From Hyphomicrobium_A sp963759735 (GTDB lineage Bacteria; Pseudomonadota; Alphaproteobacteria; Rhizobiales; Hyphomicrobiaceae), in assembly GCA_963759735.1 (NCBI GenBank), contig CAVXAF010000001.1, positions 1 to 64,000 of the forward strand: a stretch of DNA of 64,000 nucleotides, read 5' to 3'. The translations under genes and the position numbers were made by a program. The notes beneath the pieces are model-generated. The model did no database searches. It was not told the DNA's origin and was given only the letters and a program-made list of their open reading frames with translations. This document shows, piece by piece, positions 9,250 through 17,645 of this stretch. Positions within the stretch are counted from its first letter, which is position 1; each line of letters starts with the position of its first letter.

Positions 9250-12136
9250 ATGGACGCGCGGATGGCTCACGACAACAATTTGCTGGACGCGCATGAGGGG
9301 GAGACACGCTCCGACCCTGCGCTGCCCTTGCCGAGCGCGGACGCCGCCTGCGAGCCCGCCGCCCGTCGGAGACAGCAACGAGCCCCCCTTCGAGCAGGCG
9401 CAGCCGATGCAGTTTCTGCCCCCGCCCCTGCCGCTTCCTAAGTCGACGTCCGGTTTCATTCCGCCGACACCGCCTCTGACGCCGCCGCCGACGCTGCCTA
9501 CTTCGCCCTCTCCGTCCTCGCCGCCGACGCTTTCCACCTCGCCGGCCGAAGATCCGGCTGCCGACGATGCGCTACCCGACGGTGGCGAGCCTGAGGCCGA
9601 GGCCGTCGAGATCCCAGAAAGCGATGGCCCGCGTCGCCGCATGGCGCGCCGCCGCGCGGCAGGCCCATCGCGCAACCGCATCGCCGCCAATGACGACGGT
9701 CCCAGCATCGGCGGGCTGATTTTCGCGCTGCAGCAGAAGCCTTCGAACACGCCGTACAAGTTCGCCGCCATCGCCAGCGTCGTCTGGGCGGCGCTTGGCG
9801 TCGGCTTTGCTATCGTTTCAATCGGCAACGGTGCCCCAGGCGCCGGTTTGCTCGACTACCTCATGCGGCCGACGGCCTTCCTGACCGTTGCCGCCATAAT
9901 CGTTCCCATCGGCCTGATGTGGCTGATGGCCCTGCTCGCCTGGCGCACGGAGGAACTGCGCCTGCGCTCCTCGACCATGACCGAGGTCGCCATCCGCCTC
10001 GCCGAGCCCGACCGACTGGCGGAGCAGAATGCCGCCTCGCTCGGCCAGGCCGTGCGCCGCCAGGTCGGCTTCATGAACGACGCCGTCACGCGCGCCTTGG
10101 GCCGCGCCGGCGAACTTGAGGCCATGGTGCACAACGAGGTCTCGGTGCTTGAGCGCTCCTACGAGGATAACGAGCGCAAGATCCGTGGTCTCATCTCCGA
10201 GCTGTCGGGCGAGCGTCACGCGCTCGTCAACACCTCCGACCGCGTCAGCGAAAGCCTCTTGCGTCTCGGCAGCGAGATCCCGACTCTGATCGAGAAGCTT
10301 TCCGACCAGCAGGTAAAGCTCGCCAAGGTCATCGAAGGTGCCGGCGAAAACCTGACCATGCTCGAGACCTCGCTGGCCACCAGCGTCGGCAGTCTAGAGA
10401 CCTCCGTCGGCGGCCGCACCGAGCAGCTGCAGAACGTGCTCGAAAACTACACCTCAGCGCTCGGCACCGCGCTCGGCAGCCGCGCCGATCAGCTGCAGGC
10501 GACGTTCGACAGCCAGCTGCTGCAGCTAGACACTTCGCTCAGCAACCGTACCGAGAACCTGCAGACGGTGTTCGAAGAGTATGCTCGCGCCCTCGATGCG
10601 GCGCTCGCCAACCGGGCGCAAGCGCTCGACTATCAACTCGTGGAGCGTACGCGTTCGCTCGATGAAGCCTTCGGCGAGCGGCTGCGCTTGTTCGATGAGT
10701 CCATCATGCGCTCGACGACCGCCATCGATTCCGCCGTGGTCGACAAGACGCAGGCGTTGACCAGTGCGCTCGACGCGCATGCCGTCAGCTTCCGCGAGAC
10801 CATCGGCAAGCAGGCGACCGACCTCGACGAAGCGCTGATGCATGGCATCAACTCGGTGCGCCGCGCTTCGGAGAACATCACCCGCCAGTCGATCAAGGCG
10901 ATGGAGGGTCTGGCCAGCCAATCCGACCTCCTGAAGAACATCTCCGAGAACCTGCTCAATCAGATCAGCGGCGTCACCGGGCGTTTCGAGAACCAGGGTC
11001 AGCAGATCATGAAGGCGGCCAACGCCTTGGAGACGGTGAACTTCAAGATCGACAAGACCCTGCAGACCCGTCACAGCGAGCTGGCCCACACTCTCGATCG
11101 GCTGTCAGGCAAGGCCGACGAGTTCTCGAGCTTCGTTGGCGACTACTCGACATCGATCGCCGGCTCGCTTTCCGACGCCGACCTGCGTGCCCGCAGCGAG
11201 CTGGAGCGCATGCGCGCCAGCACAACGGCTGAAAGTGAGCGGACGCTCGAAGACCTGCGGAGCCGCCTGACCACGGTGTCCTCGACGGTGACCAGCGAGC
11301 TCGGCTCGCTGACCGACCGTTTCACATCGACCTCCGAAGAGATGCGCGCCCAGGCTTCGCGCGCCGCTAACGAGATTGCCGCCGAGCAGGCCCGCCTGCG
11401 CAACGAGATGGAGCGTCTGCCGCTCTCGGCGCAGGAAAGCTCCGAGGGTATGCGTCGCGCGCTCCACGACCAGATCAAGGCGCTTGACCAGCTTTCGCAA
11501 CTCGCTTCCCGCTCGGCGGTGCAGCGCGACGTGATACAGCCGGCGCAGGGAATGCACCCCGACCTTCCGCCGGCGCCACCCCCGCAGCGCGGCGGACCGC
11601 CCGGTCCCGCCCGCTCCATCACCTCCCTGTCCTCGACGATTGCCCAGGAACTCGGCAACCGCCAGCGTCGCGGGGGACCGCCTGAACCGCGCGGCGCACA
11701 ACCCGACAGTCGCGAAGGCTGGTCGTTGGGCGATCTGCTCGCCCGCGCCTCGCGCGACGAGGAAGGGCACGCGGCCAGCCCGGCACGCCCGGCAGCGCCT
11801 ACCGCCTTCAACCTCGACATCGAAGCCATTGCCCGCGCGCTCGACCCGGCCACGGCCACCGCCATCTGGCAGCGCCTGCGCTCCGGCCAGCGGGGCGTCA
11901 TGGTACGCAGCATCTATGGCAACGAAGGTCGCTCGGCGTTCGACGACGTCAGCCATCGCTGCCGCAACGACCCGGAGCTGTCGCGGACCGTGGCGCGATA
12001 CCTGGCGGACTTCGAGCGCATCATCACCGAATCCGACCAGCGCGACCCGAGCGGCCGCCTCTCGCACGGACAGCTCGTGTCCGACACCGGCCGTGTCTAC
12101 CTGTTCCTTGCCCACGCCTCCGGCCGCCTCGGCTGA
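9250..12136 (+). CDS. Large apolipoprotein-like coiled-coil membrane protein, GPR-like (one frameshift)
   Basis: About 961 residues: a Pro/Ser/Thr-rich disordered N-terminus (to about residue 160), two membrane helices (KFAAIASVVWAALGVGFAIV, near 169-192, and FLTVAAIIVPIGLMWLMALL, near 205-228), about 550 residues of apolipoprotein-like coiled coil with recurring blocks such as RADQLQATFDSQLLQLDTSL, and a C-terminal module with YGNEGRSAFDDVSHRC. This order resembles the growth pole ring (GPR) protein of Agrobacterium, which marks the growing pole, although that protein is about twice as long. ATG 9250 has an ideal RBS ten bases upstream; its frame runs MDARMAHDNNLLDAHEGE and joins the main frame after removing one extra G near 9358. 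The main frame's own upstream extension to 9107 looks non-coding. Confidence 0.8.
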
Positions 12137-12143
12137 CGCGCCC

Positions 12144-13131
12144 ATGGCGTCCTCCGGCGAAGCCCAACTCGTTTCGGCCGACGTCGAGGCATGGCCGCTC
12201 GCCAAGCCGTTCATCATCGCACGAGGCACCAAGACCGAAGCGCATGTGGTCGTCGCCCGCGTCGCCGCCGAGGGCCGCGAGGGCCGCGGCGAAGCTGTTC
12301 CCTATGCCCGCTACGGCGAGACGGTAGAGGGCACACTCGAAGCGCTGCGCGCGATCGAAGGCCCACTGACGCGCGCGCGGCTACCCGATCTGCTTCCTGC
12401 CGGCGCAGCACGCAACGCGCTCGATTGCGCGCTTTGGGATCTTGAATCAAAGCTGGCCGGCCACCGCGCCTGGGATCTGGCCGGTATTCCGGAGCCGCTA
12501 CGCGCCATGACATGCTACACCGTGAGCCTCGGTACGCCTGATCAAATGGCGGCCGATGTCGGCGCCGTCCCCCACCTCAAACTGCTGAAATTGAAGCTCG
12601 GCGGCGACGGCGATGATGCCCGCATGGCGGCGGTGCGACAGGCGCGGCCCGATGCTCGTCTCGTCGCCGATGCCAACGAGGCGTGGCGCGCCGAGCAACT
12701 GGAGCCGTTTTTCGCCGCGGCCGTTGCTGCCGGCGTCGAACTGATCGAGCAGCCATTGCCGACCGGAGCCGATGCAGCGCTCGCCCATATGCAGCGTAGC
12801 GTGCCGGTGTGCGCCGACGAGAGCGCCCATACCAGCGCCGATCTCGCGGACCTCGCCGACCGCTACGACGCCGTGAACATCAAGCTCGACAAGACAGGCG
12901 GGCTGACAGAGGCGCTGGTCATGGCACAGGCGGCCAAGGCGCGAGGCTTCAAGATCATGGTCGGGTCGATGGTGGCGACCTCGCTCGCTGCCGCCCCGGC
13001 ATTGCTGCTCGCGGGTTATGCCGACTGGGTCGATCTCGACGGCCCGCTGCTGCTGGCACGCGACCGCGTCCCCGCCACTCGCCATCGAAGACGGCTGGAT
13101 CAGCCCGCCGTCGCCTCAGCTGTGGGGCTAG
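12144..13131 (+). CDS. Dipeptide (L-Ala-D/L-Glu) epimerase, enolase superfamily (frameshift near the end)
   Basis: About 328 residues after correcting one shift. Enolase-superfamily features of the muconate-lactonizing/dipeptide-epimerase group: catalytic lysines in LLKLKLGGDGDD and NIKLDKTGGL, and metal ligands in VADANEAW (Asp), LIEQPLP (Glu) and VCADES (Asp). The family racemises the second residue of L-Ala-D-Glu from peptidoglycan recycling; exact dipeptide specificity is inferred. The frame shifts +1 in a run of four C at 13070-13073; reading on in the corrected frame gives LAIEDGWISPPSPQLWG, the normal family ending. It starts seven bases after the coiled-coil gene and its 3' end overlaps the convergent MFS gene by 32 bases. 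Confidence 0.87.
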
Positions 13132-14380
13132 GGGGCGCGCGCGGCTCGCCGTCCTCGCTCCACAACGGCTGCCCGTCCCACCCGCGCAGCAGCATGACGC
13201 CCGCAATGCAGCCGACCAGGCCAACCAACGCGGGCAGCAGAAACACCTCCCCTCCGATGCTCCCGTACAAGGCTCCCGACATCAGACCGACGATACCGAG
13301 CGCCAACCCGGCAGCAATCGTCGCGTAGAACGCCTGGGCGCTGCCCATGCCGTTATGTGGCACCGCGCGCGTGATGAAGAGAATGGCGCCGAGGTGCGCC
13401 GCACCGTACGTGAGCGCGTGCAGCACCTGCAGCGGGATCAGCACGCCGAGCGGAGGATCGAACGCCATCAGCCCCCAGCGCACCACCGAGGCTGCGGCGC
13501 CGGCGACGATGAGCTGCGCCGGTCCGAAGCGGCGGACCACCTGGGCGGAAAACGCAAACAGCACGACCTCGGCGAACACGCCGATCGCCCACAACGCGCC
13601 GACCCACACGGCGGGCAGCCCCTGCGACTGCCAATGCAAGGCGCCGAACGTGTAGAACGTGGCATGCGCGCCGTGCGTGCAGCCGATGGCAATGAGGAAG
13701 AGGATGAACAGGCGCGAGCCCAGCAGCCGCGCGGGAGAGGAGCCGCGCCAGTCGACCCGCACGCGATCGACGGCGCGCAGGGGAGCCGGCGGCGCAGGCA
13801 GTGCGTGCGCCGCACCAATGGTGAGCACGCAGGAAAATGCGATCAGCCATATCGCGAAGCTGCCGCCCAACGCCTCGATGGCAAGTCCACCGACGAAATT
13901 GGCGATGATGAAGGTGACCGAACCCCACAGGCGCATGCGCCCGTAGTCGAGACCTTCGGTGCGCACGCCGCGCACCGCCACCGTTTCGATGAGCGGCAGC
14001 ATGGTGCCGTTGGCGAGAAGGAAAACGACGCCGATGGCGAGGATCGGGGCGTAACCGGAGACGAGACTGAGGCCGAGGATCAGCGCCAGCGCGCACCATG
14101 CCAGCGTGACGATGACCACGCGGTAATTGCCGAGGCGGTCGGCCAGCAGCCCGATGCCGGGCGTGACGAGCAGGCGGATGAACAGCGGCGCAGCGGTGAC
14201 CGTCGATATCTGCAGTGGATCGAGGCCACGGGCATTCAGCCAAACGGGGAAATAGGGAACGACGACGCCGTAGGCGAGAAAGAGTGCGGCAAAGAACAGC
14301 GAGATGCGAGGGCCGAGGCCGGATGCCAAGCCGTTGGCGCCGAACCGGTTCATGAGGAAGCTTGTTGCGCGCATGTGCAT
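13100..14380 (-). CDS. MFS transporter (MFS_1-like, HcaT-type)
   Basis: A 426-residue inner-membrane protein with about twelve hydrophobic helices. The N-terminal SLFFAALFLAYGVVVPYFPV and LGLLAD-type loop GIGLLADRLGNYR are typical of the phenylpropionate-permease-like MFS group. Substrate unknown. The C-terminal 15 residues are Pro/Ala/Thr-rich and encoded over the end of the convergent epimerase gene. A small hairpin-rich stretch ending in a terminator lies about 105 bases upstream on the same strand. Confidence 0.87.
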   Translation of the reverse strand: MHMRATSFLMNRFGANGLASGLGPRISLFFAALFLAYGVVVPYFPVWLNARGLDPLQISTVTAAPLFIRLLVTPGIGLLADRLGNYRVVIVTLAWCALALILGLSLVSGYAPILAIGVVFLLANGTMLPLIETVAVRGVRTEGLDYGRMRLWGSVTFIIANFVGGLAIEALGGSFAIWLIAFSCVLTIGAAHALPAPPAPLRAVDRVRVDWRGSSPARLLGSRLFILFLIAIGCTHGAHATFYTFGALHWQSQGLPAVWVGALWAIGVFAEVVLFAFSAQVVRRFGPAQLIVAGAAASVVRWGLMAFDPPLGVLIPLQVLHALTYGAAHLGAILFITRAVPHNGMGSAQAFYATIAAGLALGIVGLMSGALYGSIGGEVFLLPALVGLVGCIAGVMLLRGWDGQPLWSEDGEPRAPPSPTAEATAG

Positions 14381-14484
14381 CGCCTGCCGGCGTCCCGCCC
14401 CGCGGACCGCGGCGCCTCTTTAGGCCCCAGCCCAGGACGTTCTAATCGATGCAGTGGCCGCGTGGAAAAGGCGAATGCGCTTGG

Positions 14485-14521
14485 CACAAAAAGAAACCGG
14501 CCCGGATAGTCCGGACCGGTT
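14485..14521 (-). terminator. Rho-independent terminator on the minus strand
   Basis: Twelve-base arms AACCGGTCCGGA / TCCGGGCCGGTT with one G-U-type mismatch and a 3-base loop, at 14521-14495 read on the minus strand, followed by TTCTTTTTG. It would end transcripts from thiD or from the structured element before the MFS gene. Confidence 0.85.
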
Positions 14522-14600
14522 CTTCAGCCAAGTCGGGTGGCGCCCCTAATCGCCGGCCCGACGCTCCCCCCGGAGCTCGAAAACGATGCCGTGGCATCGC
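14487..14600 (-). ncRNA. Candidate structured small RNA or structured 3' UTR
   Basis: On the minus strand four hairpins follow each other with almost no spacing: CGATGCC/GGCATCG (14599-14584), GCTCC/GGAGC (14576-14563), GTCGGG/CCCGAC with an inner GGCG/CGCC (14562-14532), then the terminator hairpin at 14521-14495 followed by a U-rich tail. The region between thiD and the MFS gene is 330 bases and has no convincing gene. A 43-codon frame starting MCFHPLAGRTGFC also runs through it and stops just before the terminator, so a small protein is an alternative. The 5' end is not defined. It could be an independent sRNA or the 3' UTR of the ccdA-thiD transcript. Confidence 0.4.
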
Positions 14601-14710
14601 GTTGCCTGAATTTGTTACAGAAGCCCGTGCGGCCCGCAAGAGGGTGGAAACACATTCAGAATCGATCGATGCAACGGCGCCACAGGCTGCATCGTGCCGG
14701 CCTTGCGGGC

Positions 14711-15548
14711 TCAGCCTTTGCGGGCTTGCGGCCAAGCATGCAGATGGTCGACCGGACCGGCGCCGGCACCAATTTTTTGGCTGGCGGCAGCGATCAGGGC
14801 GGCATGCACGAACCCCTTGGCCGCCTCGGCCGCCGCGACCAGCGACTCTCCGCAGAGCCAGATAGGCGGCAAGCGCCGCCGATAGGGTGCATCCGGTGCC
14901 GTGCGTGTTGCGGGTCGGGATGCGCGGCAGGACGAGGCGCAACGGCGCGGCATCGCCGGTGACGAGAATGTCGACGGCCTCGCTGCCGCCCCCATGCCCG
15001 CCCTTGATGAGCACGGCCCGCGGGCCGAGGGCGAGCAGCGCCCGCGCCTGTGCCTCCATCTCCTCTGCATCCTTTGCGAGCGGCTGATCGAGCAAATGTG
15101 CCGCCTCGGCCAAGTTTGGGGTCACCACATCGGCCAACGGCAGCAACTCCCGCCGCAGCGCCTCGACGGCATCGGGTTGCAGCAGCATGTCACCACTGGT
15201 CGCCACCATCACCGGATCAACGACCAGCGGCGTCAGACCATGCCGCCGTATGCCCTCGGCCACCGCAAGAACGGTGACGCGGTCGTTGAGCATCCCGGTC
15301 TTGGTGGCGCCGATCTTCAGGTCGCTGGCGACGGCATCGATCTGCTGGGCGACGAACTCCGGCGGCACGGCGAGGATGGCCGCGACGCCGCGCGTATTCT
15401 GCGCGGTGAGCGCCGTGAGCACGCTGGCACCATAGACACCCAGCACGGTGAAAGTCTTGAGGTCGGCCTGGATGCCGGCACCGCCGGACGAATCCGAACC
15501 GGCGATGGTAAGGGCGGCCGGCGCTTGCGTTGAAGCAGGCATGCTCAT
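14711..15548 (-). CDS. thiD: Hydroxymethylpyrimidine/phosphomethylpyrimidine kinase (one frameshift)
   Basis: Thiamine biosynthesis kinase that phosphorylates HMP and HMP-P. Family marks: ALTIAGSDSSGGAGIQADLK at the N-terminus, TKTGML near residue 80, VVDPVMVATSG, and NTHGTGCTLSAALAAYLA with the catalytic GTGC. Just after this a single extra base near 14855 shifts the frame; the corrected reading continues GESLVAAAEAAKGFVHAAL and ends WPQARKG, for about 278 residues, the usual ThiD size. The start lies seven bases beyond the ccdA stop, so the two are probably translationally coupled. I saw no TPP riboswitch in front of the pair. Confidence 0.92.
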
Positions 15549-15555
15549 CGACCCG

Positions 15556-16362
15556 TCATGGCGCCGGCAGCCCGCGTTGCAGGATCTCGCTGCCGAGGTC
15601 CTTCGGCGTCACCATCTGCTCGATCTGGCTCAAGACGGGAACGTTATCCAGCAGCCAGCTGCCGAACCAGTTGATCGACCCGGTGAAGAACAGCAGGCCG
15701 GTGAGCACGAGAAACGCCCCCATCGCCTTCTCGACCTTGTCGAGGTGGCGGCGGAAGCGCTGCATGAAGCCGAGGAAGGGGCGTATCGCGACGGCGGCGA
15801 GAATGAACGGGATGCCAAGGCCGAGCGAGTAGACGGTCAGCAGTTTCACGCCCGTCACCAGGCTGCCCTCGTTGGCGGCGAGCGCAAGCACCGTCGCGAG
15901 GATCGGGCCGATGCACGGCGTCCAGCCGAAGGCAAAGGCCAGCCCGATGACATACGAGCCGACGTAGCTGACGCCGTGGTGATGCTGGCCATGGTAGCGC
16001 GCTTCTTTGTAGAGCAGCGGAATGCGGAAGATGCCGAGGAAGTGCAGCCCGAACACCATGATGATGAGGCCCGAGACGATCTCCAGTTCGCGCTTGTAAG
16101 TCTGGATGAGCTGCCCGGCGAGCGAGGCACCCGCGCCGAGGGCGACGAACACCGTCGTGAAGCCGAGCACGAACAACAGCGCGGCGATGATCACCCGCTT
16201 CCATACGTGCGCGGGAATGCCGTCCTCGCCGCTCATCTCATCGATGGTCGTGCCGCCCAGATAGCTGAGATAGGGCGGTACGAGCGGCAGCACGCATGGG
16301 GAGAGGAAGCTCACGAGCCCGGCGAGCGCCACCCCGAAGTAGATCTGCAGATCCGCCAACAT
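15556..16362 (-). CDS. ccdA: Cytochrome c biogenesis protein CcdA (thiol-disulfide transporter)
   Basis: A 268-residue inner-membrane protein with about six helices. The two conserved redox cysteines are in SFLSPCVLPLVPPYLSYLGG and FGWTPCIGPILATVLALA, which move reducing equivalents from cytoplasmic thioredoxin to periplasmic thiol proteins for cytochrome c maturation. A cytoplasmic loop carries YHGQHHHG. ATG 16362 begins directly at the first helix region MLADLQIYFGVALAG; longer starts add a non-coding-looking stretch. Lies between pgk and thiD, all read leftward. Confidence 0.92.
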   Translation of the reverse strand: MLADLQIYFGVALAGLVSFLSPCVLPLVPPYLSYLGGTTIDEMSGEDGIPAHVWKRVIIAALLFVLGFTTVFVALGAGASLAGQLIQTYKRELEIVSGLIIMVFGLHFLGIFRIPLLYKEARYHGQHHHGVSYVGSYVIGLAFAFGWTPCIGPILATVLALAANEGSLVTGVKLLTVYSLGLGIPFILAAVAIRPFLGFMQRFRRHLDKVEKAMGAFLVLTGLLFFTGSINWFGSWLLDNVPVLSQIEQMVTPKDLGSEILQRGLPAP

Positions 16363-16426
16363 CAGACGCGCTGCTTTCTGCCTAGAGCACTCCCATGGAA
16401 GGGAGAGGACCTGCGTTGCCGCGCCG

Positions 16427-17635
16427 CTAAGCCTGGGCGCGCAGGAGCGCGGCGACGCCGGGGAGTTCGCGCCCCTCGAGCCATTCGAGGAACGCCCCGC
16501 CGGCCGTCGAGACGTAGGTGAAATCTTGGGTGACGCCGGCCGCATTCAAGGCCGCCACAGTATCGCCACCGCCGGCGACCGTGACCAGGCGGCCCTCCTT
16601 GGTCAACCGCGCAGCCGCGCGGGCGAGTTCGAATGTGGCGTCGCCAAACGGCGGAATCTCGAAGGCGCCCAGCGGGCCATTCCACAACAGCGTGCGGCAC
16701 TCCTGCAGCACGGCGGTCATGTGGGCGACCGACTTTGGCCCAACATCGAGAATCAGCGCGTCGCTCGGCACAGCCAGCGTCGGCACCACGGCGTGTGCCA
16801 CGCCGCTCTTGAACTCGCGCGCGATGACCGCGTCCTCGGGCAGCACCACCGCACAGCCGCGCGCCTTGGCGTCGGCCATGATCTCGCGGGCGGTGTCGAC
16901 GAAATCGGGCTCGGCGAGCGACTTGCCGATGTCGACGCCGTGCGACATGAGGAAGGTGTTGGCCATGCCGCCGCCGATGATCAGCTTGTCGACCTTACTC
17001 AACAGGTGCTTGAGGATCGGGATCTTGCTCGACACCTTGGCGCCGCCGACCAGGGCGGCAACGGGGCGCTGCGGATCGCCGAGCACGGCCTGCAGGGCGG
17101 CGATCTCCTCCAGCATGAGCGGACCGGCGAAGGCCGGCAGCACGTGGGCAAGGCCTTCCGTGGACGCGTGGGCGCGGTGTGCGGCGGAGAACGCGTCGTT
17201 GACGTAGATGTCGCCCGAACGCGCCAGCGCCGCAACGAACGCCTCGTCGTTCTTTTCCTCGCCCTTGTGAAAGCGGAGGTTTTCCAGGACGGCGATATCG
17301 CCGGGTGACAGCGCAGCAACACTGCGCTCGACGTCGGCGCCGATGCACTCGGGCATGAAGACGACATCGCGGCCCAGCAGCTCGCCGAGCTTGGCGGCAA
17401 CCGGGGCTAAGCTCAGGGAGGGATCGGGTCCGTCCTTGGGGCGTCCGAAGTGCGAGATGACGATGACGCGCGCCTTGCGGGCGCTCAGGTCCTTCAGGCC
17501 GGCGACGATGCGCTCAAGACGCGTCGCGTCGGTCACCTTGCCGTCGGCGACCGGTACGTTGAGGTCGGCACGCACGAGCACGCGCTTGCCCGCGACATCC
17601 ACATCGGCAATCGACTTGAGGTTGGTCACGTGCAT
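16427..17635 (-). CDS. pgk: Phosphoglycerate kinase
   Basis: Glycolytic kinase converting 1,3-bisphosphoglycerate and ADP to 3-phosphoglycerate and ATP. 402 residues, intact. Family signature GKRVLVRADLNVPVADGKV at the N-terminus, ISHFGRPKDGPDPSLSLAPV, the hinge and ADP-binding LLWNGPLGAFEIPPF, and VAGGGDTVAAL near the C-terminus. Starts ten bases after the tkt stop, so it is the second gene of a tkt-pgk unit; the gap gene often found between these two is absent. Confidence 0.97.
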   Translation of the reverse strand: MHVTNLKSIADVDVAGKRVLVRADLNVPVADGKVTDATRLERIVAGLKDLSARKARVIVISHFGRPKDGPDPSLSLAPVAAKLGELLGRDVVFMPECIGADVERSVAALSPGDIAVLENLRFHKGEEKNDEAFVAALARSGDIYVNDAFSAAHRAHASTEGLAHVLPAFAGPLMLEEIAALQAVLGDPQRPVAALVGGAKVSSKIPILKHLLSKVDKLIIGGGMANTFLMSHGVDIGKSLAEPDFVDTAREIMADAKARGCAVVLPEDAVIAREFKSGVAHAVVPTLAVPSDALILDVGPKSVAHMTAVLQECRTLLWNGPLGAFEIPPFGDATFELARAAARLTKEGRLVTVAGGGDTVAALNAAGVTQDFTYVSTAGGAFLEWLEGRELPGVAALLRAQA

Positions 17636-17645
17636 GCTGGACGGC

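Noticed and set aside
9107..9360. N-terminal extension of the coiled-coil gene in its main frame
   Set aside because: The translation is Trp/Arg/Cys-rich and unlike the rest of the protein; the frame starting at 9250 has a strong RBS and continues smoothly after one +1 correction.
12809..14509. A 566-codon plus-strand frame across the epimerase end and the MFS gene
   Set aside because: It is antisense to the MFS transporter, is rich in Arg/Gln/Asp/Glu without motifs, and has no ribosome binding site.
14487..14600. SRP RNA, RNase P RNA or 6S RNA as identity of the structured element
   Set aside because: No GGAAGGAAGCAG-type SRP core or conserved RNase P core is visible, and the string of small hairpins does not form the long rod of 6S RNA.
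14711..16400. A TPP riboswitch for thiD
   Set aside because: I found no THI-box pattern before ccdA-thiD; the structured stretch near 14.5 kb lies downstream of thiD and lacks the conserved TPP core.
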